Of a stretch of 64,000 bases of DNA, positions 18,585 through 27,406 are shown in pieces. Below the pieces are notes generated by a model. The model was not told the DNA's origin. It was given only the letters and a program-made list of their open reading frames with translations, and did no database searches. The position numbers and the translations under genes were made by a program. Position 1 is the first letter of the stretch, and the number at the start of each line of letters is the position of its first letter. Origin of the DNA: Streptomyces sp. GKU 895 (GTDB taxonomy: Bacteria > Actinomycetota > Actinomycetes > Streptomycetales > Streptomycetaceae); the NCBI GenBank assembly GCA_002027195.1, contig MWJO01000011.1, forward strand, positions 59,876 to 123,875, read 5' to 3'.

Positions 18585-19058
18585 ATGTTGTTACCGATAT
18601 TCACCGGGCACAGTGGATGCGCTTCTGCGGGCGAGGCCAGGAGGTCTTGGCTCGTTGTCCTCAATAGGCTGTCGAGGAGACTGCCCATCGACCGGGCCGA
18701 GGAGCGACTCCACCATGAGCTGGGCCGGGGGCAGCAGCCCCTGGCCGCGCTGGACTTGTACGACGTGTGGCTCAGGTTCGTACGCTTCGGTTCCCAACGG
18801 TTCGACACCCCGGACACACCGGACGCCGATGGCCTTCTCTTCCAGTACGGGACTCACGCCCTCGAGGGACCGCCCATCTAACTTCGATATGAGCCCCTCC
18901 CTCAACTTCGGGCGCTGGGGCACTTCGAGTCCTGGTTCTTCCACGACACGGACGACGAGCTCAAGCGCTGGGCCGACGGCCTGAGCCGCCGAGAATTCTG
19001 GACGGTCGTCCGCCACTTGAAGCCCCAAGGAATTGGGATCTACCAAGAGCGAGTGTGA
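18585..19058 (+). pseudogene. Decayed hypothetical gene with internal stop
   Basis: The ATG at 18585 has an AAGAGGAG ribosome site, and the frame reads 98 codons, with a clear motif RFDTPDTPDADGLLFQYG, before TAA at 18879-18881. The same frame then continues in protein-like sequence (LRYEPLPQLRALGHFESWFF, HDTDDELKRWADGL) to TGA at 19056. The two parts together resemble a small Streptomyces protein family of unknown function, but the central strand region between the two motifs appears to be missing, so a deletion as well as a stop codon is likely. Unlike the other disruptions in this window it does not look like a simple one-base error. Confidence 0.55.
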
Positions 19059-19212
19059 TCGCAGCCGCGAAGCGACCCGCCTGGAGATGCTCCGCCACCG
19101 TTCCCCCGGCTGCCTGCTTCGGGACCATGGTCGAACTGTCCCGCGTTCATCGACGATCACGGTCGAGACAGGCGGTAGAACGTAGGGCTCGCTGAACGAA
19201 ACGGCGGTGTAC

Positions 19213-20604
19213 TCAGGCCGTCGGGGTGTTCAGCACGTGCTCGCGGGAGGCGTGGACCTCGGTGCGCAGGGCGGAGAGGTCGACGTCGAGGACGTTGCCG
19301 TTCCACTTGCGGGGTTCGCCGTCGACGAGGACGGCGCTGATGTTGCGGGCGTCGGATCCCAGGACGACGGTGCCGATCGGGTCGTTGAGCGGCATGTTGT
19401 TGATGTCCTCGGCCCGGATGACGAGTAGGTCGGCCTTCTTGCCGGGGGTGAGTGAGCCGGTGACGGCGGCCAGGCCGTTGGTGCGGGCGCCCTGGAGGGT
19501 GGCGAAGTCCAGGACGTCGTGGGTGGTGATGCGGTGAGGCTGCTGGTCGGTGCCGTAGGCGGCGTTGACGGCGCGCATCCGCTGGATGGCGTGCAGGGCC
19601 CGCATCTGTGTGAACATGTCACTGGCCAGGGCGACTTCGACGTCGATGCTCAGTCCGGGGCGGATGCCGACGGACAGGGCCTCGTCGACGGCGGGGATCG
19701 CGGTCTCCAGACCGATCTGCGCGTCGGAGGTGGGGGCGAGCGCCACGGTGGTACCGGTCTCCCCCATCGCCTTCCACGCTTCGGAGGTCAGTCCGGTGGC
19801 GTGGATGAGGGTGACGCCGGGGTTGAGGATGCCGTCCTTGGCCCAGCGCAGGATCGCCTCGGAGGAGGAGACGCCGAAGACGGCGTCCACGCTCACTCCG
19901 ATGCCCAGGTCAGCTGCGGCTCGGGCGAGTTCGGGACCGTAGGCGAGCACCGGTCCGGCGATCTCGTCGGTGGCCAGGGTGGCCAGGCGCAGGGTGAGCA
20001 GTTGGTCGTCGCTGCTGAAGTACTGGTCCTTGATGCGGGCCAGGTCGCCGGGCCATTGGCGGTCCCAGTCGCCGAAGTGCGGGCCCATGGAGGCGTGCAC
20101 GCCGCGGATGCCGGTGTCGCGGAGGGCCTCGATGGCGGCGTCGGAGTGCTCGCGGGTGCGGGAGTTGTGGGAGAAGTCGAGCATGGTCGTGATGCCGCTG
20201 TCGATCGCGGTGAGGGCGGCCAGCTTGCTGCCGATGTACATGTCCTGGGGCCGGTAGACCGTGGCGTATCCGGCCAGGGTGGACATGACATAGCCGCCGA
20301 GGTCGTCGACGTCCGGCATGATCCGGCGCAGTTGGGCTTCCCAGGCGTGCCGGTGGGTGTCGACGAAGCCGGGGGTGAGGATGGTGCCGGTGGCGTCGAC
20401 GACCACGGCGTCACCCGCGTCGAGGTCGGTGCCGACGGCGGCGATGGTGTCGCCCTCGACGAGGAGGTCGCCGGGTTCGATGACGCCGAGGCCGGGGTCC
20501 ATGGTGACGACGGTCGCGCCCGTGAACAGGATGCGCCGGTCATGGGCGGGGCGGCGCCGGATCTCTTCGAGCACGGCTGCGTCGGTGGTGTCGTTGACGT
20601 TCAT
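19213..20604 (-). CDS. Amidohydrolase (TRZ/ATZ type)
   Basis: A 463-residue metal-dependent hydrolase from ATG 20604 (MNVNDTTDAAVLEEI). The N-terminal beta-sandwich (RRILFTGATVVTMDPGLG) leads into the metal motif GFVDTHRHAWEAQLRR (HxH), the barrel contains HASMGPHFGDWDR, VTLIHATGLTSE and LSIDVEVALASDMFTQMR, and the C-terminal sandwich contains TPGKKADLLVIRAEDIN. This is the pattern of the cytosine deaminase/ATZ group that removes amino or halide groups from ring compounds. Unusually, the second histidine region reads HATGLT rather than the HA-H pattern typical of deaminases, so the substrate is uncertain. The 190 bases between this gene and the next upstream gene hold no gene. Confidence 0.88.
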   Translation of the reverse strand: MNVNDTTDAAVLEEIRRRPAHDRRILFTGATVVTMDPGLGVIEPGDLLVEGDTIAAVGTDLDAGDAVVVDATGTILTPGFVDTHRHAWEAQLRRIMPDVDDLGGYVMSTLAGYATVYRPQDMYIGSKLAALTAIDSGITTMLDFSHNSRTREHSDAAIEALRDTGIRGVHASMGPHFGDWDRQWPGDLARIKDQYFSSDDQLLTLRLATLATDEIAGPVLAYGPELARAAADLGIGVSVDAVFGVSSSEAILRWAKDGILNPGVTLIHATGLTSEAWKAMGETGTTVALAPTSDAQIGLETAIPAVDEALSVGIRPGLSIDVEVALASDMFTQMRALHAIQRMRAVNAAYGTDQQPHRITTHDVLDFATLQGARTNGLAAVTGSLTPGKKADLLVIRAEDINNMPLNDPIGTVVLGSDARNISAVLVDGEPRKWNGNVLDVDLSALRTEVHASREHVLNTPTA

Positions 20605-20795
20605 GAGGAGTCTTCTTTTCGTACGGCGGACAAGGGTGGAAGAAGGTCCCATCCACGGGAGGGGGCGGGTCGCCGGGGGCGGCCGAGGCTGCCCGAACAC
20701 CAGCCTCGGGCCTGCCCGCTACGGCAACCAGGCCGTGGTTTCCCCAGGTGTCGCGCACCCAGGATCGGGATCGGGGGCGCCGATGGGCGCAGAGG

Positions 20796-21482
20796 TCAGC
20801 CCAGAGTCATGACGTATCCCGCGTGGTGCAGTTGGTCGCCGTGGAATTCGCCGTAGGCCCAGAAGCCGAGGTCGTCCAGGTAGTCGATGCGGTCGCCGTC
20901 GATCCAGAAACGGCCCTGGTAGGCGTGGGGGCGACCGCCCCGCGTCTCGTCGTAGCGGCCGTCGGCGGTGAGTTCCTGGTGCAGGAAGCCGTTCCTGTCG
21001 ATCCAGACACCGACCCGTGGACTGCCGGTCAGGTCCGGTGCGGCCGGGATGCCCGCCTCGGGGCCGGTGGCCCGGCCGGGGATGTCGGTGCCCGCCCACA
21101 GGATGGGCCGGCCGGCCGCGACCAGCGCGCGGACCTGCTCCGGGCGGGTCATGAGGGCGGCTACTGCGCTCGGTACGTCGGTGGCGAGTTCGTCGGGCAT
21201 CACCAGGAAGTCGGCAGTGTTGCCCGGCGTCAGTGTCGCGACGTACTCGGAACGGTGGCCGCGTCCGCCGTACAGCGCGACGGTGTCCACGACGGCAGGG
21301 AGAACGGTCGTGCCCGTGCAGTCGACGACGATGGCGTTGTCGTCGCCCGCCGCGGTGATGATGCCCGGGCCGACGCCCACGAGGAGAGAGCCGACGGACA
21401 GGAGGTCGGCACCGGTCATGGTCCCGATCAGCGGGTCCATCGTCACGATCCGGGCGTTGGTGAACAGCTCGGGACGCCCCAT
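20796..21482 (-). CDS. Amidohydrolase-shell protein fused to Atu4866 domain
   Basis: A 228-residue composite from ATG 21482. The first 70 residues match the N-terminal beta-sandwich of an amidohydrolase (LFTNARIVTMDPLIGTMTGA, ending VLPAVVDT where GFVDTHRH would be), but the metal-binding barrel is missing. It jumps to a C-terminal-type segment (YVATLTPGNTADFLVM), then a linker, and ends in an Atu4866 domain (GVWIDRNGFLHQELTADGRY, IDYLDDLGFWAYGEF). No metal ligand is left, so it cannot be a hydrolase of the usual type. It lies beside a complete amidohydrolase and opposite a free-standing Atu4866 gene, which suggests recombination between them. A recognised family of such fusions may exist; I cannot check. 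Confidence 0.7.
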   Translation of the reverse strand: MGRPELFTNARIVTMDPLIGTMTGADLLSVGSLLVGVGPGIITAAGDDNAIVVDCTGTTVLPAVVDTVALYGGRGHRSEYVATLTPGNTADFLVMPDELATDVPSAVAALMTRPEQVRALVAAGRPILWAGTDIPGRATGPEAGIPAAPDLTGSPRVGVWIDRNGFLHQELTADGRYDETRGGRPHAYQGRFWIDGDRIDYLDDLGFWAYGEFHGDQLHHAGYVMTLG

Positions 21483-21735
21483 CAGGTTCGTCGCGCCGCG
21501 GAATCGGAACCAGGCCTGCCGTCCTGTCCCCAGGTGAGCGGCACCCATGGTCGGTCCGCTGCTCGTGCCACAGGCCTGGGAGACTCGTCTGGGCCGGCAC
21601 CTTGATGTCGCCGCGCCGTTCCCCGCCCGACGGTGGGTTCGCCGCCTCCCGAAGGTGGGTGCGCCGCACCCAGGAAGCCCGCACCCGGGGAGACGGCGGC
21701 CTGGTTGCCGTCGCCTCCGGCCCGACCATGGAGCC

Positions 21736-22014
21736 ATGACCAGCAAGGACACGCCCCGCGCCCCTCACCCGTACGTCGGGATGTGGGTGACCGCGGACGG
21801 ATTCATCCGCCAGGAACTGCTGCCGAACGGCCGCTACGACGAGGCCCGCGGTAACCGGCAGAGCGCCTATACCGGCCGCTACACCGTCACCGGTAACCAC
21901 ATCGACTACGTCGACGACATCGGCTTCACCGCCACCGGCGACATCCGCGACGGCATTCTCTTCCACGAGCATCTGGTGCTCTACCGCGAGGGCGACGAGC
22001 GCGCCCGGCAGTGA
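21736..22014 (+). CDS. Atu4866 domain protein
   Basis: A 92-residue single-domain protein starting at ATG 21736. The domain is a small beta-barrel-like fold with the motifs GMWVTADGFIRQELLPNGRY, EARGNRQSAYTGRYTVTGNH and IDYVDDIGFTATGDIRDG, named after Agrobacterium Atu4866. Its function is unknown. The C-terminal domain of the minus-strand gene at 20796-21482 is the same domain, and the two genes are divergent across 253 bases that must hold both promoters. A strong hairpin follows at 22051. Confidence 0.85.
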   Translation: MTSKDTPRAPHPYVGMWVTADGFIRQELLPNGRYDEARGNRQSAYTGRYTVTGNHIDYVDDIGFTATGDIRDGILFHEHLVLYREGDERARQ

Positions 22015-22050
22015 GGCCGAACAGAGATTCCGGCTCCGAATCGCCGAGAA

Positions 22051-22076
22051 GGGTCCGCCGGATTGCCGGCGGACCC
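22051..22076 (+). terminator. Hairpin after Atu4866 gene
   Basis: A perfect 11-base inverted repeat, GGGTCCGCCGG (22051-22061) and CCGGCGGACCC (22066-22076), with the four-base loop ATTG, 36 bases after the Atu4866 stop. It has the form of a strong Rho-independent hairpin without a U-run. Confidence 0.7.
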
Positions 22077-22158
22077 TGCTCACACAAGATCGAACCAGCC
22101 GAGGGCGTGCCATCCCCGCGGCCGCGTCCGCCGCGGTGGCGATGTCCTTCGCTGTCGA

Positions 22159-22548
22159 TCACCCGTCGGCCTGAAAGTCGGCGAGACCGTTGGTGGTAGC
22201 GGGCCCGTCCCGTACCCGTGTCACCCACCTGGATCTCCAGAGCGCCTCGGTGTGCACGAGGTTCTTCGCCTGCCGCGTCTTGCCCCGCACCTCGTGCCTC
22301 GCCCACAGTTCGGCGAATTCGGGGTTCTTCGCGCAGAGCGTGGCGACGACTTCGGTGATTCGCGGGGAATCGGGGTCATGTCCGTAGGCGGCGCGCAGTT
22401 CGGCCACGCAGGAGTTCGCGGCCTTGTCCCAGTCCGGGTGGCAGGTACGCCCGTTCGGGTCCAGGAAGAGCATGCGGGCCAGGCTGTCGAACCGCTGGAG
22501 CCGCCGTGAAGGGCAGCGGCGAGCATGTTGTGGCCGTGCCCACGACAC
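22159..22548 (-). pseudogene. MmyB-like HTH regulator, C-terminal remnant
   Basis: The frame carries the ligand-sensing end of an XRE/MmyB-type regulator (RFDSLARMLFLDPNGRTCHP, then DWDKAANSCVAELRAAYG and FAELWARHEVRGKTRQAK). The helix-turn-helix domain is missing. Just upstream, in another frame, GHGHNMLAAAL resembles the segment that precedes this domain, so at least one frameshift and a large 5' deletion have occurred. The last residues (ATTNGLADFQADG) do not look native, which suggests the 3' end is also lost. The fragment ends 135 bases before the phosphotransferase gene and is unlikely to be expressed. Confidence 0.55.
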
Positions 22549-22683
22549 GTGTACGGCACGCCCAGATCAACCCGCTGGAGTGTGTACGTGAGCTCTGCGT
22601 CCCGCTTCTTGCGGGCAGCCGCCGATGACGAGGATCTCTGCAAATCCCCAGGCGCGGGCGAGGTGTGAGGGAGATGCTCGGGG

Positions 22684-23835
22684 TCAGCGCCGGGCCAGGT
22701 AGGGCGGGAATCTTGCCGAGTCGGCGAAGTCTTGGTCCGCATCGGGCCAGCGATGACGCAGCACTGCGGCGACACGACGGACCCAGGAGGTGAGGTGCGG
22801 CAGGGTCCTGAAGGTCTGGGCGGTGCGGGCGGCTGCTTCCAGCGTTGCGATGAGCTGGAGTCGGCTGTGGTCACCCGGTGAGCGGGCGTCGAGCAGGGCG
22901 AATCGGTGCAGACGGACCAGCATCCAGGACACGCAGGCGGCGGCGAGGCCGTCTCCGTATCGCCGGTCGTCCTCGGCCTCCGGGATGCCGCGGGCCAGGG
23001 CGCGACGGTACGCGTCGGCGAGTCCTGTGGTGGTCGGATCGCCCACCGTCAGCCAGGCCGGGCCGGGCACATACAGGCACACGGCATCGGTCAGCGCGTG
23101 GGTGTAGCCGGCGAATTCGAAGTCGATGAGGCGGGCGTCGGCCGGGCCGGAGGCATGGAGCAGGATGTTGTTGGCTTCCGCGTCCCCGTTGCTCAGGGCG
23201 AGGAAGGGGCCTGGGGCAGCCAACTCGTCCAAGGCTGAGGTGAGTTCATGGGCCGCTCGGCCGCCGAGGGGCACACCGAGCGACGAGGCATGCTCGATCG
23301 CCCCCGTCCGGAGAGGCGCGAGTCGTCCTGCCCGATCCGCCGCGGCATCAACCGGCCCGAGCTTGGCCCGGCGGGCGTAGTAGGCCTCCCCCCGCCCCGC
23401 GGTGGCCGCGCTCAACACACCGCGGGCGCGGGCGAACGCGGCCAGTCGGTCGCCGTGCGCTGCCGCTCCGTCTCGTCGCAGCAACTGGTCCAGGGAGACG
23501 CGGGGGGCGAGGTCTTCCATGACGAGGAACCGGGCAGCGGTGTCGGCGGCGATGACGCGAGGCGCGAGGTCGATCCCGAGATCCTCGTGGAGGAACTGGA
23601 GCGCAGCCAGTTCGCTGTGCAGCCGCGACCGGGCAGTCCGAGTCTCGCGTAGCCCGTCCGGAATCCACTTCACGACGACGGAGCGCGGAAGCACAGAAGT
23701 CCCTTGGAGGAAGACCCGGGCTACGGCCCACGGCTCCAGTCGCTCCAGGCGGTCGACAGCGACTGGCGAGACGCAGAGCCCGGTCAAGAAGTCCTGCAGC
23801 GCATCGACTTGGAGGATCCCTCTGGGGTCGGCCAT
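22684..23835 (-). CDS. Aminoglycoside phosphotransferase-family kinase
   Basis: A 383-residue protein with the APH/choline kinase fold. A lysine in VVVKW (K56) fits the ATP-binding lysine, MEDLAP (about 106) is the hinge, the catalytic loop is LSNGDAEANN (Asp218) and the metal-binding motif is LIDFEFAGY (Asp238). The loop reads S-N-G-D where H-G-D is usual, so it is a divergent member. Such proteins phosphorylate hydroxyl groups of small molecules; resistance to aminoglycosides should not be assumed. It is a cytoplasmic single gene; the next minus-strand gene upstream ends 90 bases away. Confidence 0.82.
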   Translation of the reverse strand: MADPRGILQVDALQDFLTGLCVSPVAVDRLERLEPWAVARVFLQGTSVLPRSVVVKWIPDGLRETRTARSRLHSELAALQFLHEDLGIDLAPRVIAADTAARFLVMEDLAPRVSLDQLLRRDGAAAHGDRLAAFARARGVLSAATAGRGEAYYARRAKLGPVDAAADRAGRLAPLRTGAIEHASSLGVPLGGRAAHELTSALDELAAPGPFLALSNGDAEANNILLHASGPADARLIDFEFAGYTHALTDAVCLYVPGPAWLTVGDPTTTGLADAYRRALARGIPEAEDDRRYGDGLAAACVSWMLVRLHRFALLDARSPGDHSRLQLIATLEAAARTAQTFRTLPHLTSWVRRVAAVLRHRWPDADQDFADSARFPPYLARR

Positions 23836-23925
23836 CCGGTCACCCTACGGTTCTGCCCGGAATTCCGTGAAACCCCCGGTAGAAGCCCCGAACGCAGGAT
23901 CATTCAGCACGGGATGAGCCTGCAG

Positions 23926-24303
23926 TCACAGAGTCAGGGCGGTCGGCCCGTAGGCACTGCAGAACTCGCAATCACAGCTGGCAAGACAGTTCGCCTGGCA
24001 ATGGGCAGTCGGCCAGAAGCGGGATGCACAGGGGTCTGGGTCGAGCAGCTTCCCGTCGCGGGGCACCGTCCTGTCGCACCAGGTACAGCTGATTGCCGCA
24101 GGGACGCCGGCGTCCTGCAGGCGCCGGGCAGCCAGGCGCGCCCGGTCGAGCGGGACTTCTTCCAGAACCGTCACAGGGGCGCGGTCGAGTAGAAGCCTGC
24201 CACGCCACAGACTCAGTCCGGTCACCGCTCTGACTGCCTGCAGAGCCTCCTGTCCGCCCTTCCCGGGTTCGGTCACATGCACGGCGAACCCTGGCTCCTC
24301 CAC
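23926..24303 (-). CDS. L7/L12 C-terminal-like domain protein with Cys-rich tail
   Basis: A 125-residue protein from GTG 24303, chosen because AAGGAG lies eight bases upstream; a longer frame starts at 24372. Residues 1-68 match the pattern of the ribosomal L7/L12 C-terminal domain (FAVHVTEPGKGGQEALQAVR, LLLDRAPVTVLEEVPLDR, AARRLQDAGVPAAI). The tail then has eight or more cysteines (CTWCDRTVPRDG, HCQANCLASCDCEFC), which look like a zinc- or disulfide-forming region. Free-standing L7/L12-like domains occur in actinomycetes, with unknown roles; the cysteine tail is unusual. No signal peptide. It is not near ribosomal protein genes. Confidence 0.6.
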   Translation of the reverse strand: MEEPGFAVHVTEPGKGGQEALQAVRAVTGLSLWRGRLLLDRAPVTVLEEVPLDRARLAARRLQDAGVPAAISCTWCDRTVPRDGKLLDPDPCASRFWPTAHCQANCLASCDCEFCSAYGPTALTL

Positions 24304-24533
24304 GGACACATCTCCTTCGGTGACGAAGTACGTGGCCCAGTGTGTCGACGGACAGAGCCCTCGTCCCGTCATTTTTCGGTGTCCCCTGAGCTGCCCCGCA
24401 TCGGGCCCTTCACGGAACTGCGGCCAGAGGCAATTTCAAGGAGCGCCACCACCCGTCCCGTTGGCCGCCCTCTCGGTCTGGCGCCGTGGAAATTCCGTTG
24501 CCGGAACATCAGCATCGTCGATCAAATGTCTTC

Positions 24534-25295
24534 ATGACTCATGACGCCCCGGCGCACCATGTGGAGCAGAACCGGCGCTTTTGGGATGACGAGGCAGCCG
24601 CATGGCATGGGCCGCTCGCCCGCGACCACTGGGCGCAGGAGGAGCCGTCCTGGGGCTTGTGGGCCACCCCTGAGTCGCAGGCTTCCTTGCTTCCCGACGA
24701 CATCGAGGGAATGCGCACCATTGAGTTGGGCTGCGGTACCGCCTACGTTTCCGCCTGGCTGGCCAGAGCCGGAGCCCACCCGGTGGCGATCGACCTCTCG
24801 GAGAAGCAGTTGGCCACTGCTCGCGCGATGCAGGCGGAGTTCGGCCTCGACTTCCCCCTTGTCCTGGGTGATGCCGAGAAGGTGCCCTACGAGGACAACT
24901 CGTTCGGACTGGCGATCAGCGAGTACGGCGCCTCACTGTGGTGCGACCCCTACCGGTGGATCCCGGAGGCAGCCAGGCTTCTGGTTCCCGGCGGCCGGCT
25001 GGTGTTCTCGCGTTACTCACCGCTGTTCGCGCTGTGTGTACCGCCTGAGGGACCGGCGTCCACCACGCTTTCCCGCAGCCAATTCGGCCTGACGCGCTTG
25101 GACTGGGGGAATCACGTGGAGTTCGTCCTGCCGCACGGTGAGATGCTCCGTCTCCTGCGGGCCTGCGGCTTCGTCGTCGAGGACCTGATGGAGATTCAGG
25201 CGCCTCCGTCTGCGCGGGACTACCTGGAAGTTTCCGCCGAGTGGGCTCAGCAATGGCCCAGTGAGGAGATCTGGAAAGCTCGGCTGGTCGGCTGA
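24534..25295 (+). CDS. Class I SAM-dependent methyltransferase
   Basis: A 253-residue methyltransferase. ATG 24534 (MTHDAPAHHVEQNRRFWDDE) is preferred; the frame is open further upstream from 24486 without a better ribosome site. Motif I is TIELGCGTAYVSAWLARAG (residues 62-80), motif II ends in VAIDLSEKQLATARAMQ, motif III is LVLGDAEKVPYEDNSF, and motif IV is LAISEYGASLWCDPYRW. The C-terminal part (FVLPHGEMLRLLRACGFVVE) is typical of small-molecule methyltransferases of the UbiE/COQ5 type. Substrate unknown; the neighbours give no hint. The 152 bases to the next gene are convergent and hold no clear terminator. Confidence 0.88.
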   Translation: MTHDAPAHHVEQNRRFWDDEAAAWHGPLARDHWAQEEPSWGLWATPESQASLLPDDIEGMRTIELGCGTAYVSAWLARAGAHPVAIDLSEKQLATARAMQAEFGLDFPLVLGDAEKVPYEDNSFGLAISEYGASLWCDPYRWIPEAARLLVPGGRLVFSRYSPLFALCVPPEGPASTTLSRSQFGLTRLDWGNHVEFVLPHGEMLRLLRACGFVVEDLMEIQAPPSARDYLEVSAEWAQQWPSEEIWKARLVG

Positions 25296-25446
25296 CGGCT
25301 GCGCACGCATCGGGGTATCGCCGTGCCCACAGACACCGCCCACGGCAGAACGAGGCGATTTCCCGTTTCTGAGGGCGCGGTTGGCGCCGTTCTCGGCGGT
25401 GAACGGCAAGCGGTGTCGCCTTCGGCAGACCCCGCCTGCTGGTCGG

Positions 25447-26196
25447 TCACTTCGCCTGGGCGAGCCAGACCGCGTCGGGACCGGCCGGGAATCGCAGCTG
25501 GCCGGTCGTGTCGTGCACGGCTCGCCACACCGCCTCGGCGACATCGGTCTCCTTGGTGAACAGCTCCTGGCCTGTGAACGAGTCCATGGCCTTCTTCGCC
25601 CACGGTGCGTAGGGTGCCGGGACCAGCTCGTCCGGTGCGATACCGTCCGTCGCCCTGCTGGCGAAGTTGGTGGTCAGGCAGGCACCCGGCTGGACCGTCT
25701 TCGCCTGCACACCGAACGGCGCGAGTTCGAGCGCGAGGGACGAGGTGAATCCCTCAACGGCCATCTTGCTCGCCTTGTAGACGGCTGAGAGCGGCATGTG
25801 ACCCAGCACCACGCTGGAGGTCACGTTGACCACCACGCCGGAGCCGCGCTCACGGAACTGGGGCAGCACCGCCTGCGTGGTCGCCATCACGCCGAAGGTG
25901 TTGGTCTCGAACACCTCCCGCACCCGCGCCATGGGAATGCCCTCGACCACGCTCATCGAGGGGACGCCCGCGTTGTTCACCAGGACATCGACGGGCCCCG
26001 CCGCCTGGAGCGCGGCCGTGATGCTCGCGGGCTCGGTCACGTCGAGTTCGATGACGCGGAGCCGGTCCGACTCGGGCAGGATGCCCGCACGGGGGGTGCG
26101 CATCGTGGCGATGACGTTCCACCCCTGCGCGTGGAAGTGGAGGGCGGTCTGGCGGCCGTATCCGGACGACGTACCCGTGATCAGAACTGTCTTCAT
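25447..26196 (-). CDS. Short-chain dehydrogenase/reductase
   Basis: A 249-residue classical SDR from ATG 26196. The cofactor motif is TGTSSGYG (residues 7-14), NNAG is at 74-77, and the catalytic residues are Ser127 or Ser128 (NVTSSVV), Tyr140 and Lys144 (YKASK). The second position of the glycine motif and the basic region after strand 2 (MRTPRAG) suggest NADP(H). The gene lies downstream of, and on the same strand as, an AraC regulator, with a 158-base gap that should hold its promoter. This AraC-SDR arrangement is frequent and usually means the regulator controls the oxidoreductase. The substrate is unknown. Confidence 0.9.
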   Translation of the reverse strand: MKTVLITGTSSGYGRQTALHFHAQGWNVIATMRTPRAGILPESDRLRVIELDVTEPASITAALQAAGPVDVLVNNAGVPSMSVVEGIPMARVREVFETNTFGVMATTQAVLPQFRERGSGVVVNVTSSVVLGHMPLSAVYKASKMAVEGFTSSLALELAPFGVQAKTVQPGACLTTNFASRATDGIAPDELVPAPYAPWAKKAMDSFTGQELFTKETDVAEAVWRAVHDTTGQLRFPAGPDAVWLAQAK

Positions 26197-26354
26197 GCTG
26201 TGCCCCTCGGCGATGTGACGGGATCCGCGGACCACAGGCACTTTCCTGCTCCGCAGAAGAACTGGTAATCCCATTGAATCGCTCTGACCTGCAGGAACAG
26301 TAGTTCTATCCTCGCTCCCCCTTGCACAATCCTCCTTCGCGGTCGTATCCCCGC

Positions 26355-27262
26355 TCAGGGCAGGACACCGGCGGGCGCGCGCACGGCATCGCGCAGGCGC
26401 GCGGCGTCCCGGCTGGGCGGCGCGCCGAACTGGCGGCGGTACTCCCGGCTGAACTGGGAGGGGTTGTCGTAGCCGACGCGCTGGCCGACGCCGGTGACAT
26501 CACCCGGGTGGGTGGCGAGCAGCAGCCGGGCTTCCTGAAGCCGGATCTGCTTCTGGAACTGGATGGGGCTCATCGCGGTCACCGCCTGGAAGTTGCGGTA
26601 GAAGGCGGAGGCGCTCATGCCGGACATCCGTGCCACGTCCTCGACACGGAAGGGCTGTGCGTAGTTCTCGCGGATCCAGCGCACGGCCCGGGAGACGTGG
26701 CTGAGACTGCTGTCGGCGAGACCGAGCTGACGGACCGTCGCCCCCCTGCTCCGCTGGTGATCACGCGCCAGAGGATCTCGCGTTTGACCAGCGGGGCCAG
26801 TACGGGCCGGTCGCGGGGCTCGTCGAGCAGCCGCAGCAGCCGGACCACGGCGTCGAGCAGCGCGGGCGGGGCATCACTGACGGCGATTCCCGAGGGCGTT
26901 CCTCCGCCGGCGCGGCGGGCGTCTCCGGGGCCGGCCTGGAGGAGCAACTCGGCGACGGCGGAGGGTTCCAGGACGAGCCCGAAGCCGAGCGCCGGCTGTG
27001 CGGGGTCGGCCTGGGTGAACTGTCCGGTGACGGGCAGGTCGACGGACGCGACCAGGAACTGCCCGGCGCCGTACTCGTAGACCCGGTCGCCCAGAGCCAG
27101 CCGTTTGGCGCCCTGGGCGATGACCGCCAGCACCATGCCGGACATGGACGGGGCCGGCGGGTCCGAGCGGTCGACCTTCGAGACGAGGACGCCGTCGATG
27201 GCGGTGGTCCAGTCGGGCCGGGCATGCCGGGCCAGGAGGGTGCGGAACTCTTCGAGAGGCAT
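26355..27262 (-). pseudogene. AraC family regulator, frame-disrupted
   Basis: Starts at ATG 27262 (MPLEEFRTLLARHARPDW). The N-terminal AraC_N sensor (SKVDRSDPPAPSMSGMVLAV, GLVLEPSAVAELLLQ) runs in one frame to REILWRVITSGAGG. The remainder (GATVRQLGLADSSLSHVSRA, VRWIRENYAQPFRVEDVARM, VGQRVGYDNPSQFSREYRRQ) with the two helix-turn-helix units is in another frame. The switch is at a run of six C on the plus strand at about 26742; one more base would give an intact 302-residue regulator. The intact halves suggest an assembly error. It lies between the SDR gene downstream and a divergent monooxygenase gene, both plausible targets. Confidence 0.78.
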
Positions 27263-27406
27263 GGGGCCATTGCAGCACCGCTGCGCGCCGCGGCTCCCGT
27301 ACTCGCGAGGATCGTGCAAGTGCGGGCAAGCATCGTTCTAACGTTCCCGCAGGTCAGGTGGATTGAATGGAATCACCGCACTCCACCACCGACCGAGAGG
27401 GCAACC

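Noticed and set aside
20719..22113. A long minus-strand open frame across the Atu4866 genes
   Set aside because: Its composition is Arg/Pro-rich shadow sequence; the supported genes here lie in other frames and carry recognisable domains.
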